Source of the DNA: Channallabes apus
Lineage: Eukaryota > Chordata > Actinopteri > Siluriformes > Clariidae
Assembly (NCBI GenBank): GCA_030522415.1
Contig: CM060104.1
Location: 14,256,229-14,320,228 of the forward strand
DNA length: 64,000 nucleotides
Reading direction: 5' to 3'
Below are positions 24,713 to 38,508 of the stretch, in pieces. The stretch's first letter is position 1, and each line of letters begins with the position of its first letter. Below the pieces are notes generated by a model that was not told the DNA's origin, ran no database searches, and saw only the letters and a list, made by a program, of their open reading frames with translations. Position numbers and translations under genes: made by a program.

Positions 24713-25269
24713 AGGACTGTCCACGACCTCCATGCTTTTTAGACCTTTTGTCTACATAGTACTGGTAGGAATTTAGTGAAATAGTGAAAAACTATTTTCA
24801 CCACCATCACCAACTGTTGGTTAAATGAGGACATGCTGTTGTGCCACACCATGGCTGTGATGTCTTCATGGCTTTGTCTGCATCATAGCCATGCACAACA
24901 GCACTCACTCTTGTGTGTTATTGCTTAATAAACATCATCATGAGCAGTCAACATGCAGGTGAATGATGTCCATTAGGAAGATTTAAGAGGCAAAACAACA
25001 GGCCACAGCCTGTGCAGGCAAAAATTGTGAAAATAGCAAACACAGCTGGTTAATGTTGAACTCCACCTGTTAACTGAATAAGAGATGATTTGCTAACTAA
25101 CCATACTGTAGATGTCCCGTTAAAGAAAATGACTATACTAGCAGAAAAACCTTACCTCCAAGTCTTTGCTCTGATTTGTGCGAGACGTCATGCAAAACGA
25201 AATTGTATAAATGAGGCAGGGAGAGGTCATTTGAAAATTTATGTTTTGTGTGTGTGTGTTCCATGGCTT

Positions 25270-25629
25270 TCATTCATTCATTCATTTTCTGTACCGCTTT
25301 ATCCTTATATACAGGGTCGCGGGGGCCTGGAGCCTATCCCAGGAAACTTAGGGCACAAGGCGGGGTACACCCTGGACAGTGTGCCAATCTATCGCAGGGC
25401 ACACACACATACTCACATACACACACTCATTCACACACTACGGACAATTTGGAATGTCAATTAACCTAACCTACATGTCTTTGGACTGTGGGAGGAAACC
25501 GGAGTACCCGGAGGAAACCCACCAAGCACAGGGAGAACATGCAAACTCCATGCACACAGAGACGGGAATCGAACCCGGACCCTGGCGGTGCAAGGCGACA
25601 GTGCTAACCACTACACCACCGTGCCGCCC
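25270..25629 (-). mobile_element. SINE copy 3, near full length
   Basis: Full Mermaid-like SINE in reverse. A perfect 12-bp target duplication GTTCCATGGCTT flanks it (25258-25269 and 25630-25641). The internal (CA)n is short here. Confidence 0.92.
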
Positions 25630-26073
25630 GTTCCATGGCTTGAAATAAGTAAATATTTGAATTAGGCCATGGGTATTAAAGTGGTGAGTTGGAGTCAGTT
25701 GGTGCCATTTTTACAGTTGCTTCATATTGTATGTTGTTTTTGAAATAATAACATACCATATTTGCTAGCTACTGTACATCTAATAGGTGCAGCTGACAGG
25801 TCAAAATAAACTAGCCAAAAATAAAGCACTGTTCACTGATTGGTAATTTGCTGTTCTTTAGTGTGCAATATATTTTTGTTTCCATTCATAAGCAAGGAGA
25901 AACAAAAGATGTTGCAAAAGTAGTATTTTAGTTTGAAATAGCTAGCTAGCTACGTAGATGGATAGATAGCATTGTGGGTTTTATTGTTGTCATTTTTATT
26001 GTTTGTTTGAAAGATAGCAATGTGGAGCGCTATAACAGTCCTCCAGCAAAATGTCACCAGATAATAATAACTA

Positions 26074-26112
<39 letters not shown>

Positions 26113-26113
<1 letters not shown>

Positions 26114-26492
26114 GGCGGCACGGTGGTGTAGTGGTTAGCACCGTCGCCTTGCACCTCCAGGGTCTGGGTTCGATTCCCCGGCCAGGCTCGATTCCCGTCT
26201 CTGTGTGCATGGAGTTTGCATGTTCTCCCCGTGCTTGGTGGGTTTCCTCCGGGTACTCCGGTTTCCTCCCACAGTCCAAAGATATGCAGGTTAGGCTAAT
26301 TGGCGTTCCCAAATTGACCGTAGTGTGTGAATGAGTGTGTGAATGTGCGTATGAGTGTGTGCCCTGCGATGGATTGGCACCCTGTCCAGGGTGTACCCCG
26401 CCTTGTGCCCGAAGTCTCCTGGGATAGGCTCCAGGTCCCCCGCGACCCTGAATAGAGGATAAAGCGGTACAGAAGATGAATGAATGAATGAA

Positions 26493-26496
<4 letters not shown>
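26113..26496 (+). mobile_element. SINE copy 4, near full length, in an (AAT)n tract
   Basis: Forward orientation. It begins GGGCGGCACGGTGGTGTAGT, with A-box-like TGGTGTAGTGGTTAGCACC and B-box GGTTCGATTCC, and ends with (GAAT)n. (AAT)n lies on both sides, so the insertion split or duplicated that microsatellite. Confidence 0.92.
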
Positions 26497-26524
<28 letters not shown>

Positions 26525-26527
<3 letters not shown>

Positions 26528-27964
26528 TAAACATGTTAATGTCCCTGATGTAATGTAAGGTCCATCTAGGTGAAAGGTAGGAAAAAGGTACTAAATTGTA
26601 CTTTTGACACTATTAATATTAGTCTCCAGTGTGGATATGTCTGCTCTACTTTTATTATGTTGGAAAGAAAATCTTGTGCACATTAAAGACAATTCACAAT
26701 GCATTTACATGATTTAAAAAATTTTTTTGAACCATTTGCCTAGATGTACATGCATACATTTCTACAGTCATTTTATTTATTCTAGTGACTACCTATCAGG
26801 AAAGAAGCTGGCAAGTGATCAATGTACATTTCTGTAATGATAAAAGGCTAAATTCATGTTTTCTAACGTTAAACTAAGCATGTTTGCAACGCCACATGAT
26901 TTTGTTGGCTACATTGGATACTTAATGGCTTTTCCTCCAATGAATCCTGATAGATACCTCCTTTTTCCGCTCACAGAGGAGGGGAAGCCCAAGGAGGATA
27001 TGCTTCCTGACAGTGGGTCTGTCTTCTTAATGACTGGGACTGCACATAACCTTCAAACTAGACTGTGGCACCACCCAGTCGCTGACAGCTCGACCATCTC
27101 CCAAAGCTCCAATAAATGTCAAGCACTCATCTCTCTCTCTCTCTCTTCCTCTCTCTCCTGCTCCTACTGTATCTGTATTCCCGGATTAACAGGGGTCTCA
27201 TAAATCTAAGTGGCCCAACTTCTCTCAGGTCTATGTGAGGCCTAACGGTTGGAACTGGCACCATATTCATTTTCATTTTTCTTTATTTCATATGGCTCCT
27301 TTCCTTCCAGCCCGTCTTTCTTTATGACCTGCATTTAAGACGTGATGCCCCGTCTAAGCTGCTTTCTGTCTATAGGGCTTAAAGGGAGTCGAGGGGATGT
27401 AATATTTACAATGTGAAAGACTTCATAGCTCATCTCAAGAAGAGCAAGAGATGGATAGATAGAGAGAGGTGTCTTATAAGGTTATTTCAGGGGCATAGTA
27501 AGGTGGTTGCTTCATAGCTTATAAGGTTCTAAGGTGGTAGCTTTTAGTGTAATTTGTGGCTTCATTTACCTCCATATTCATATACATATTATTCTACATA
27601 CATCATAGAGTCATTAATATACACTTAATTATATAAGTAATTAACTGAATATTAATGAGTAACCATGATAATTTCATAAAAGAATTATGATCACTGGTAT
27701 ATATTAGTGACCATGTTTAAAAAGCTATGCACTCATGAAACAAATGTGATTAAACAGATGTAACCACTACACATTTTCTTCATATACAGTAAACAGTCTT
27801 TTACCAGGAATTCCTCAGAGATTTTTCCAGGCAGTCTTGTTAATCTAGGCAGTCTTGTGGAGCTGGTTAGTCACCTCTAGTGAACCTGTCTATACAACTC
27901 CTTTCAGCATTTCAAGTGGGTTATTCCTTACACTCCCAGGATTACATTTGGTCCTGGCTTACTT
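26525..27964. other. Intergenic, no supported gene
   Basis: A 115-codon ORF at 26856-27203 ends in a CT-repeat-coded serine run and has no family motif. Nothing else recognised. Confidence 0.6.
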
Positions 27965-28850
27965 TTATACAGTACATGCTTCCCTTGGGTAACGTCAATA
28001 GAAGACATGGGATTAGTTTTCATTGCTATGCTGATGATACTCAGTTATACAGCTAATCAATACCAGATGAAATATCCATATTGTCTAGATTAACTGAGTG
28101 TGTACAGGATATAAAAGATTGGATGACCAATCATTTTCTCTTACTAAATTCAGATAAGACAGAGATATTACTTATTGGTCCAAAAACAGTACACAACAGC
28201 TCTCACAATTCAGCTTGCATTTAGAAGGATGTACTGTACAGAATATCAAAATCTACAAAAGGGGGCAGAGCAGTTTAATACAGTATATAGCTCCTAAGCT
28301 TTGCAATAGCCTCCTTGACAGTGTTCAGGGCTCAGACATAGTCTTCCAGTTTAAAAGTAGACTCAAGACACATCTCTTTAGCCTGGAATACAGATAATTT
28401 ATGCCATAAGCTCATACACCAGTACCGCTATACTCTCATCCAGTGCTGCTTATATAATAAATGGTAGCTACGTTAATTCTTTTCCACCTGTTCTTTCTAC
28501 CCATCCCGAGGCATCTGGAGATTGTGCCAGCTCCAGTAGACAGAGCTCAACCCTGTGAGGATCCTGAGGCATCCAGAGGAGAATCACCTCCAGCTGGGAT
28601 TCTGCTTCGTGATGGTTTGGAGCGACACACGCTGCTCCTGAGCTCCCACTGATAAAGATGCTCTCTGCCCTCTGCACCACTCATCCTGGTGCCATCCTGG
28701 TCGCCATCGCCCTTGGCTTGCTCATCAGAGACAATTTGATCATTATGATCTATATACATTATTCTCGCTCATACACATTTCTATAATTTCTTTTAATTTT
28801 GTGTAGCTGCTTTGAGACAATGACCATTAATTTATTAATGAACATATAAA
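27965..28850 (+). mobile_element. L2-like LINE fragment (RT end and 3' tail)
   Basis: A + strand translation from about 27970 gives [11 protein letters not shown] then [11 protein letters not shown], the reverse-transcriptase catalytic block, followed by DWMTNHFLLLNSDKTEILLI. After an internal deletion, 28280-28395 reads APKLCNSLLDSVQGSD and FKSRLKTHLFSLEYR, the ORF2 C terminus of fish L2-type elements. The 3' UTR ends in GTAGCTGCTTTGAGACAATG. A Tc1 element is inserted at its 3' end. It is 5'-truncated and inactive. Confidence 0.8.
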
Positions 28851-30379
28851 TACAGTGGTGTGAAAAACTATTTGCCCCCCTCCTGATTTCTTATTCTTTT
28901 GCATGTTTGTCACACAAAATGTTTCTGATCATCAAACACATTTAACTATTAGTCAAAGATAACACAAGTAAACACAAAATGGAGTTTTTAAATGAGGGGT
29001 TTTATTATTTAGGGAGAAAAAAAATCAAAACCTACATGGCCCTGTGTGAAAAAGTAATTCCCCCCTGAACCTAATAACTGGTTGGGCCACCCTTAGCAGC
29101 AATAACTGCAATCAAGCGTTTGCGATAACTTGCAACGAGTCTTTTACAGCGCTCTGGAGGAATTTTGGCCCACTCATCTTTGCAGAATTGTTGTAATTCA
29201 GCTTTATTTGAGGGTTTTCTAGCATTAACCACCTTTTTAAGATCATGCCACAACATCTCAATAGGATTCAGGTCAGGACTTTGACTAGGCCACTCCAAAG
29301 TCTTCATTTTGTTTTTCTTCAGCCATTCAGAGGTGGATTTGCTGGTGTGTTTTGGGTCATTGTCCTGCTGCAGCACCCAAGATCGCTTCAGCTTGAGTTG
29401 ACGAACAGATGGCCGGACATTCTCCTTCAGGATTTTTTGGTAGACAGTAGAATTCATGGTTCCATCTATCACAGCAAGCCTTCCAGGTCCTGAAGCAGCA
29501 AAACAACCCCAGACCATCACACTACCACCACCATATTTTACTGTTGGTATGATGTTTTTTTTCTGAAATGCTGTGTTACTTTTACACCAGATGTAACGTG
29601 ACACGCACCTTCCAAAAAGTTAAACTTTTGTCTCGTTGGTCCACAAGGTATTTTCCCAAAAGTCTTGGCAATCATTGAGATGTTTTTTAGCAAAATTGAG
29701 ACGAGCCTTAATGTTCTTTTTGCTTAAAAGTGGTTTGCGCCTTGGAAATCTGCCATGCAGGCCGTTTTTTGCCCAGTCTCTTTCTTATGGTGGAGTCGTG
29801 AACACTGACCTTAATTGAGGCAAGTGAGGCCTGCAGTTCCTTAGATGTTGTCCTGGGGTCTTTTGTGGCCTCCCGGATGAGTTGTCTCTGCGCTCTTGGG
29901 GTAATTTTGGTCGGCCGGCCACTCCTGGGAAGGTTCACCACTGTTCCATGTTTTTGCCATTTGTGGATAATGGCTCTCACTGTGGTTCGCTGGAGTCCCA
30001 AAGCTTTAGAAATGGCTTTATAACCTTTACCAGACTGATAGATCTCAATTACTTTTGTTCTCATTTGTTCCTGAATTTCTTTGGATCTTGGCATGATGTC
30101 TAGCTTTTGAGGTGCTTTTGGTCTACTTCTCTGTGTCAGGTAGCTCCTATTTAAGTGATTTCTTGATTGAAACCTTTTTCACACAGGGCCATGTAGATTT
30201 GGATTTTTTTTTCTCCCTTAATAACGTAAACCTTCATTTAAAAACTGCATTTTGAGTTCAATTATGTTATCTTTGACTAATAGTTAACGGTTTTTGATGA
30301 GCAGAAACATTTAAGCGTGACAAACATGCAAAAGAATAAGAAATCAGGAAGGGGGCAAATAGTTTTTCACACCACTGTA
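28851..30379 (-). mobile_element. Tc1-like DNA transposon with long inverted repeats
   Basis: Terminal inverted repeats of about 200 bp begin TACAGTGGTGTGAAAAACTA at 28851, and the inverse ends at 30379 with TA at each edge. The transposase lies on the minus strand in two pieces. The N-terminal part (30094-29708) has paired-like helix-turn-helix regions (KAISKALGLQRTTVRAII, a GRP-type NLPRSGRPTK). The C-terminal part (29604-29071) has VMVWGCFAASG, LQQDNDPKHTSK and [15 protein letters not shown] of the DD34E core. A stop and frameshift separate the halves, and the first catalytic Asp appears as Asn (WTNETK, 29645-29631). It is an inactive but well-preserved copy inserted at the tail of a LINE. 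Confidence 0.92.
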
Positions 30380-30862
30380 AATGTATTAATGAACATATAA
30401 ATAAAATGTTATTTAAATGAACTTACTCTTATTCCTTGCTCTTGTAACCATGGGCAAAAGTTGTCCAGTACACAGAAAGAGGGGAGAGCATTTACCTGCT
30501 GAAACTCCATCTTAAACAAAATTTTTGTCATTTTGTCTCATTATTTGCTCTAAGTGATTCTGAATTGCTTTCGAACCATCCATGTCATGTTTTGATCTTT
30601 CATAAGCTCCTGTCAATGCAGTGGCAGATTCATGACTCACCTCATCACTGCCAATGCAAGCTATGAAGCTAACCAGCTTCTAACACAAGACTGAATCCCA
30701 AATCCCTTTTTAAATTTTGAACAAGGGCATAATTTGGTGTGTGGTACAAGGGTTACTACACTCAACATAGTGCACTAGCTTTCGATTTTATGCTAATTGA
30801 GTGTTATGCAATGCGGTACGGAGAGGCGGGTGGATGAATGAAATATGAGTTTGGGAGAGTGC

Positions 30863-30867
<5 letters not shown>

Positions 30868-30916
<49 letters not shown>
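30868..30916. repeat. (TA)n microsatellite
   Basis: Pure TA run of about 24 units. Confidence 0.96.
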
Positions 30917-30918
<2 letters not shown>

Positions 30919-31895
30919 TATTATTCTTTATGATAAAGAGCTGAATAATAAGTGGATAGTTTAAGGAGTTAAGGTCAGGAGACAGAACAGTCTGTACCCC
31001 TCCCCTTCCCTTCCCCCCATATGCATACATCATGTACTACTGCCTTTACAATAGTAAGTTGCATTTGAGGTTGCTGAAAATAAAACGGCCTGCAGATAGT
31101 ACGGTCAAGCTTTTGACCGTAAGCTACCCGTAAGCAGAAATATACAACAAAAGTGTTGTTATATGCGTAAGATACAGCAAATAGGTTGTTGTAAAAGTCA
31201 GAAATTTGCAAGATACAGCAACTGGTGTCTGTAACCACAGAGGATTTACTCAAGACGACTGTATGACGTGTTGATTCTTTGATGCTGACAAAATAAACTA
31301 CAAGAGACAAAGAGATCATCGGACTTCTGTTGTGTCAAAACTAGTGAAATAATATGTCTACAGTAGTACTGCATGCCATGACAGACAATGTACTCTCTAT
31401 ATGCAAACTGTTTCTCAACAGATTATTTAACAATCTCACAAAGAATATTATTAGAATGTTCTGTAAATATAAGACTGTGACATTCCTGAGTCAATATACG
31501 TGCAATGTCCTAAACTATTTGCTGTCATAATGGTTTGATGCTTTGTTCACATAATCCCAGTTAGGCAAACATGGTTAACATTCCTCTAATTAAAATGTTA
31601 CAAAAAATGGTGTAGTGTAGGGACATTTGCGAACAATATTGAAGGCAACCAAAATATGCAATAATCTCCTTTGAACAGTTATGATGTTGAGATGTGTCAG
31701 ACTTTATAATGGTTTGAGGTGCTGTAAATTGGTGAGTTTTGAGGCTGGTAACTTTTCGTCTGCAGCCTTTCTTTCTTGGGATGGGCTTCATGAGATCCAG
31801 TTTAGTCATGAGTTTTGCAAATGCACTTGACAATACTGTTCTTGCAAAAACTATTCCAGAAAAGCTGATGCTCATTTCTTAAAATAACAATTGGA

Positions 31896-31929
31896 TGTTG
31901 TTGTTGTTATTGTTGTTGTTGTTGTTGTT
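31896..31929. repeat. (GTT)n microsatellite
   Basis: Trinucleotide GTT run with one interruption. Confidence 0.93.
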
Positions 31930-34900
31930 ACATAATTACCTAATGCCATATGTTTTATTTCCAAGTTTTGAAATCTCCAGTATTGTTCTAGAATGTAGAA
32001 AACAATTAACTAAATAAAAAACATTGGATTAGAATGTGTTTCCAAACTTTTGACCGTAGGTAAAGGTCTCTTAAATCAATGACTCAAAGGAAACATTTTG
32101 AGCAACACACATCTAAACAGATGGAAAAGCGTTGTGCCATTTTAATCTTTGACCCTATGTCCCCATCTTTGTGCTCACTTATCATCTTTGTCAAACTGAT
32201 GGGAGTCAGACGAACATTGAATGATGTGTGTTTCAGATGCATCCAGCTGCATGTCTGAGATTTATGGGTCAGGTAACACATATGTGACTCAATATATCAA
32301 ACTGTCAAAATTACAGCAATTTGTTATTGACTAATGTTAATTACCATCGTAAATAACAGAACTGAGTAACAAGGTCAGTTTACAGTAAATCTCAGGTGTC
32401 TTAGCTTTGGCTTACCTCACCAGGCCAAAACTGTAACTTAATGATGTTCATTTTAATTATGCATGTTCATTGTGAATAAATGTAAAATGCAGTGTGATTT
32501 GACTATTTTAAAACTGTCTGTCTGTGCAGTCACTATAAAAGCAGGAGGATGAACTTGGTGAAACTCAACTGTTTTATATTTTGCCTGGCAGAAGTGTGGA
32601 ATTGGGAATATACTTCCCAGAACAATGACCTGCAAAACTAAAATCAAGACCCAAATGACATCCTCTCTTTATCTGAAGCACTGGGTGATGAACAACATGG
32701 AGACATCCAGATGACACCAGCCATACATTCATCCCTCTGTCCAGCACACCACAAGGTTTCCCCCTTGGACGACAACCGCAGCCTTCACCTGTGCCCACCT
32801 TGGCACTGACACCACCCCCTCCACCACAGAGACAGCACGGAAATGCAATCAGCCTCCAGCTCCCTGCTGGTAATCCCATCTCCCAGCTTGTGTCAGGGTG
32901 TTTAGCCCTACGTGAGGCAGTGAGTGATAGCAGTGAAAAAGTGAAAAGAGGCTGAGGGATGGCTTGCAGACTCAGGAAGAGCAGGGGCTGGGCGCACATC
33001 TAAAAAGAAGCAAGGGTCATTGCTCTTCAGAAAACTCAGAATGGAAACACATTTTAAGACATCAGGCTGTTCGAGTGCAAATCACACAATATTTGTTGGA
33101 TCTTTGTTGGATTTGTTGGAACTGCTCATGCAATCTGGATTTTACCCAATCAAACAATAGGGAATAAATACATGAAAAAATATTAAATAAAATTTAAAAG
33201 TATCCATTGTAGAGGCCTACATAGGAAAAATCCACATGCAGGGTTAATAAGTAATCTTCTCCAGGAAGATTCTACAGAAGGCTTGTTCGTGGAGAATGCT
33301 ACATGGTATACAGTAAATATGAAAAGATTTCCAAGTCACGGAGAGTATTTCTTTTTAATGTAAAGAAAGAAAGAAGGAAAGAAAGAAAAAAAGAAACCTT
33401 AAATATAATCATCTTTACAAAATGGAAATCAAGTGGATATTAAAATGATGTGATGGAAAATCAATCAATTCACCAATAGTAAAACTACATTATTTTTTAC
33501 ATCTTGACTTCTACCATTGATTAAATACCCCCGACCCAATCAAACCATAGCTTTGAATCGTTCACTGTTTCTGCCATTATACCCTGTGTTTCCAGCACAT
33601 TGCATATAAAATAGACCTAATCACTCTCCTTCTTTCCTCAATTATTTCAAATAGTCCCTTTCTGTAATGCGATAAGGCATCAGCCGTCTAAAAGTGGATT
33701 ACAATTATTTGTCATACTAATATGTCACGTGGGATAGGAATAAGGACAAGCGCGTATGTTCAACTTCAGTGTTCTAAACCTGTCATGCTTGGTCATGCTG
33801 GTGATTCATGGCTCTGTCTCAAGGGCTGGATTAATATTTCAGTGTAATTATTATATCCTCTACCATTAATACTCAGGCCAAATGAATTCACGTGAGTGAG
33901 GGATTTCATTAAAACAGAGATTTAAAAGCAAAAAATAATTGAACAACTACCTGTATAAATGAGCAACTGGACACCTTAAATGAGAGTCCTGTTCTGCATT
34001 TTGATTGAAGGTGCAACATTCTTTACAGCAAGCTATAAAGCAGCAGAGAGAAAACATCAGGACATTTCCTGATTTACTGTAGTATTGGAATTATGTTATG
34101 GCATTTGCAATAAATATTTCCAACTTAGCGCATAATTTAAAGGATTTTATTGGTGCACAATACTTGTAATAATACTATAAATTTTATCCACTGAAGAATT
34201 TACCAGAGGCATCCATCCAAGCTTGCTTACCTTAATGCTGTTTGATTGTTCGTAATCTACCATGATATAGGTCCATATAATTAATAGGGCAGAATTATTC
34301 TCAATGATTTCCCGGTATGAAGATGGGACATGAACAGTACTGGCAGATCCAGTGAAGGGGAAGAAAAGCTGGGCGTATGTTGGTGACAAGTGTCATGCTG
34401 TCATCTAGTGCACACTCTGCCTATGCCTTGGGGATACACAGGCCACAGAGAGATGTAAGTCCGATTTAATCTGCACTGAAGGTGCACCAGCATCTAAAAA
34501 TGTATTCATGACAAAGTGCAATTGTTCTAAAATATGTGTGTTGCTGAGACTCAGTCTTGCAGGTGGTTTGGTCAATGGGGGTCTCATTGCTGAGGGGGTG
34601 ATGTTCAGTGTTATTGACTGGGGCACATGGAGCAAGCCCTCCAGTTACATTCTTCACATCCCTTGTTCCGATGCCATGTCATGCCAAATGAGAGCTGTAC
34701 CACAAGACTTACTGATAGGATCTGACTGAAAAAAAGTTTGAGTTCTCTTTTTGAAAAACATGAAAATTCACCCAGTGTGCAAATTAAGGGTAACTACACA
34801 TCGCTGTGTTATATCCAACTTCTCCAAGTTTGTATAATGCGTACTTAGAATGAGCTTTACTCAAACAATCACCAAAACTGAGCCTGAAGTCCCATTCCTT

Positions 34901-36757
34901 CATTTCCTCTTTAGTGAAATCATAATGCTTCACAGTTACATGCAGATCAATATCAGTCTAGTTTATTAACTTATAATCAGTTTAGAGTTGGACATCAGCA
35001 TGCAAGGACAAAGAATGTAGAAAATGTTTTTTTTTTCAAGGTGGTTTCTGTGCCTGAGAGAACAACCTGTTTGTCCTTGAGAGCACATATCCACTGTAGC
35101 TCTCACAGTGATTTATTGTGTGGTATTGTTGTGCTTTTCAATATTGTTCAATAGCCAAGTGCTGATTACCTTTCTCCACTTCCTTGTCAGGCTGTGGCTT
35201 GCTGCCCCGGAGGGCCAGAGGCTTTTTAATTGGTTCTGAGAGGATTTTGCACCCTTTCATCAATGACAAATCTGATCATTTGGAGAGTTCGGTTAGGAAG
35301 CAGGGAAAAAGACAGTCACAAATGTTACAACTCATACCTTGAGGTCCTAGAGGTGTCTTTAAGAATTGTCAATCAAGACTGATCTTAGTTTTAAGAGAAA
35401 AAGATTTAGGCATGTGGTGCATTTTACCTGATAGGTACAGAAAATCTGTTAGAATTAAATAAATATTGCTTCATTAAATGAAAGGATTACCTTTGTTAAT
35501 AGAGAAACATGAATTATATATTTTAGTCCTCTTATACATAGCTAATATAGATTATTGTTCCACTTTAATTGACATTTTTAAATATTTAAAGGGTAAAAAT
35601 ATAAAATTAAAGATCTGATGTGGAGTAAGAAAGATGCTAGTAGTATCCCCATCTTTGTCCATATTTATATATCACTACAAGACATAATGGGCTACATAGA
35701 AGGTTTTGGTATCAATAATTTCTGAATATGGCATAAATTATTTTTAATTAACATTATTAACATACATCCCTCCTAAACCCTTATAAAAAAAAGAAAAGAA
35801 AACATTTATAAAGAATAATACAAAAAACAATACTTACAGGTGTGTTACTAAATCATTCTTGAAGTGTGTAGCTTTAATAATAAAACTGACACAATTTGTG
35901 CCACAATCAAATAAACGATGGGCGGGAGTGCTTGCAAACATTGCCCTCTTCAGGCCAGCGCAGGCCACATCAGTCGTAATGTTCAGGACAGACAACGGCA
36001 CAGCAGGCCAACAGTGTCGATTTGAGGCATGCTGGATTCTCTATGATGGATGGCTGAGATGGGCTGACTATATTGCTGTCCTAATAAAAGCTGCCCTCCA
36101 ATCCACATGGCTGGGAGTGGATCTCGAAAACGCTGCTGTCTTTAAGAGAAAAACTGCTCTATGCGTCAAAAAGAACAATGTTCCTCTGAAGACACTGCTT
36201 CACCTCAGCAGGACTGAAAGCCATATTTGCCCCTTAAAATTTCTTTTTTGCAAATGAAAGCAGATAAAATATAATGCTTGTGAAGAAGCTAATTCTTGAA
36301 AATCTCTAAATGTTCCTTACAGGTCGCATAGTTTATATACACACTGAGACACAATAATTGACATTATCATTTACATTTATTCAGAGCGATTTACAATATC
36401 GCTTTGAAGATAAATTCTTACACTAGGTTACTACAGTATGTTACTAACTAAGTACAATCATTCAAACACTGTTGAGAAGGATTTTCTGTCTGTCTAACAT
36501 CTTTCATGCCTATGTCTGTTGGAATAATGTTGACCTGTTACCTGCAGCTAATAATTATCTTAAAAGGACACTAACGTCAGTAAACAGTACAACTGGCAGA
36601 GGATTGCTACTGTATGTGCACAGGAACTCACTGGTTATTTCCTTATAACCTCGAGCCTCAGTCAGTCTACTCCCTATACAAATAAAAAACCTTGAGTCAA
36701 GACAACTTGAATTATTATTTGCTTCATGTAAAGCTGGTAATGTAAAACATTTTTTTT

Positions 36758-36816
36758 ATAATAATAATAATAATAATAATATGAAATATATTATTAATTA
36801 ACATTATTAACATACT

Positions 36817-36863
<47 letters not shown>
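36758..36863. repeat. Two (AAT)n microsatellites
   Basis: AAT runs at 36758-36782 and 36818-36863 flank a short AT-rich spacer. Confidence 0.95.
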
Positions 36864-36864
<1 letters not shown>

Positions 36865-37371
36865 TATTTTTTTATTACATTAAAGGATAGTAGTAGTCCA
36901 ATGGTTAATGCTTTGAGCTAGTGACACTAGTGTAAATGACAGGACTGTCAGAGAGCCTCCTGCTGGATTTAACCTTTAGGTATGGATAAATGGAAGAACT
37001 AAATGAACTGTGTGTGTGTTGTAATGATTTGCCTTCTATTAAGTTGTAGAGGTTGCAGTCATTAGTGCCATGGTCTGTAACAACATACAGTACCAAGTTT
37101 CTTAGACTGATATGGCCTGTTGTTCTCAAGGAATATGTTAAAGTGATGTATACAAACTCAGCAAACTTAGTGCACATGCAATGAATGCTTACCGATACGT
37201 GACAATGCGTGAAGAATTTTAGGGAACCAGTCTAAAGTTTATATCTTCCACATATTTCTTCCATGGTGCCATGTGCTTTGCTTCGATGAAGTGGATGGAG
37301 GCTGATAAAGCTATAATTAAGATTTTTTCATGAATTGATTAATTTATTCATTCAATACATAAACACATGTT

Positions 37372-37374
<3 letters not shown>

Positions 37375-37406
<32 letters not shown>
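37375..37406. repeat. (CA)n microsatellite
   Basis: Pure CA run of about 15 units. Confidence 0.95.
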
Positions 37407-37407
<1 letters not shown>

Positions 37408-37953
37408 GTATAGACACTTTTCTCCACTCATAGTGCAACCTTTCATAGTGTCCTCCACTCTTTAATCTGAGTGACCAAGACTTCCCACACCTGATTGCAG
37501 GAAACCAACATTTAGCACATGTTCAATAAATAGTAATGGTTCTCTGAGAATTTTAAGTTATATTACCTAGTTTGTGGCCTATTTTAAACATATACTGTAA
37601 ATAGGGTACAAGGCATAGAGAAATGAAACAACATTCTCCCAGGGCCATGGTGTAAACATACAGTACATTAAAACAACAAAGCTACATAAAACAACACATA
37701 ACTAATGTAAATTATAAAGTGCACAAGTGCAAGCATGTGCAAACAATGCAAGTTAGTACAATTAATATGGACTGTATAATAGTAATACTATATATACTGT
37801 AATACCAATGCAGTATGTGTAACCATTATATGCTGCTTGGCAGCCATACTGCAGGTCAATATAGTACAGTATATTGTGTATTGTGTTTAGAAGAAAGAAG
37901 GAAATATATGGGCAATTTGCAAAAAAACATGTAGAATGAATTGGTGCTCAGTT

Positions 37954-37954
<1 letters not shown>

Positions 37955-38002
<48 letters not shown>

Positions 38003-38003
38003 T
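37955..38003. repeat. (GT)n microsatellite
   Basis: GT run of about 24 units, then GTGTGTGCGCGCACATGCGTG, a potential Z-DNA former. Confidence 0.95.
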
Positions 38004-38202
38004 GTGTGTGCGCGCACATGCGTGTGTGTCATCAAGTTCATTATTTAAAATAGCATTCTATCTTTTACAGCACAAGAGTTTTTTATTCCTGATATTTTCT
38101 TCAGACTGATTACAGATTACATTTTGTGCAGGTAGACATAATTTATATGCCTAGTTTTTCAGATACTGAAGTTTGGATTCAGTTCCGTGACCCTTTATTC
38201 CA

Positions 38203-38508
38203 AACATTTATTCATCTTCTATAATGCTTATATCCTGGCTATCCCAGGAGACTTTTGGACACAAGGCTGAGTACAACCTGAACATGGTGCCAATTCACTG
38301 CAGGACACAATGAACACACACACAACGGGCAATTTGGGTAATGCCAATTAACCTAATCTGCATGCCTTAGGACTGTGGGAGGAAACCAGACAACCCGGAG
38401 AAAACGCACCAAGCACTGGGAGAACATGCAAACTTCATTCACACAGACCTGAGGTGGGAATCAAACTCATGACTTTTACAATGCTAATCACTACGTCACT
38501 GTGTATAT
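38203..38508 (-). mobile_element. SINE copy 5, diverged
   Basis: TTCATCTTCTATAATGCTTA, TATCCCAGGAGACTTTTGG, GACTGTGGGAGGAAACCAG and AGAACATGCAAACTTCATTC follow the SINE order with many substitutions. This is an old copy. Confidence 0.8.

Larger units (their letters stand above)
30380..38202. other. Gene-free stretch
   Basis: Only microsatellites (30.9, 31.9, 36.8, 37.4, 38.0 kb) and a short fish-type repeat with TTTATTCAGAGCGATTTACA at 36370-36400. The longest ORFs (32574-32999 minus, 35859-36257 plus) have no recognisable domain, splice support or composition bias. Confidence 0.6.

Noticed and set aside
26113..26190. tRNA gene at the start of the SINE
   Set aside because: A- and B-box-like sequence is present but no cloverleaf; it is the head of a repeated SINE.
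26856..27203. 115-codon ORF as a gene
   Set aside because: Ends in a serine run from a CT repeat and has no family motif.
35859..36257. 132-codon ORF as a gene
   Set aside because: No recognised domain, no splice or promoter context, and ORFs of this size are expected by chance in 64 kb.
36758..36863. CRISPR-like spaced repeats
   Set aside because: Plain AAT microsatellites in a vertebrate genome; no repeat-spacer pattern exists anywhere in the window.
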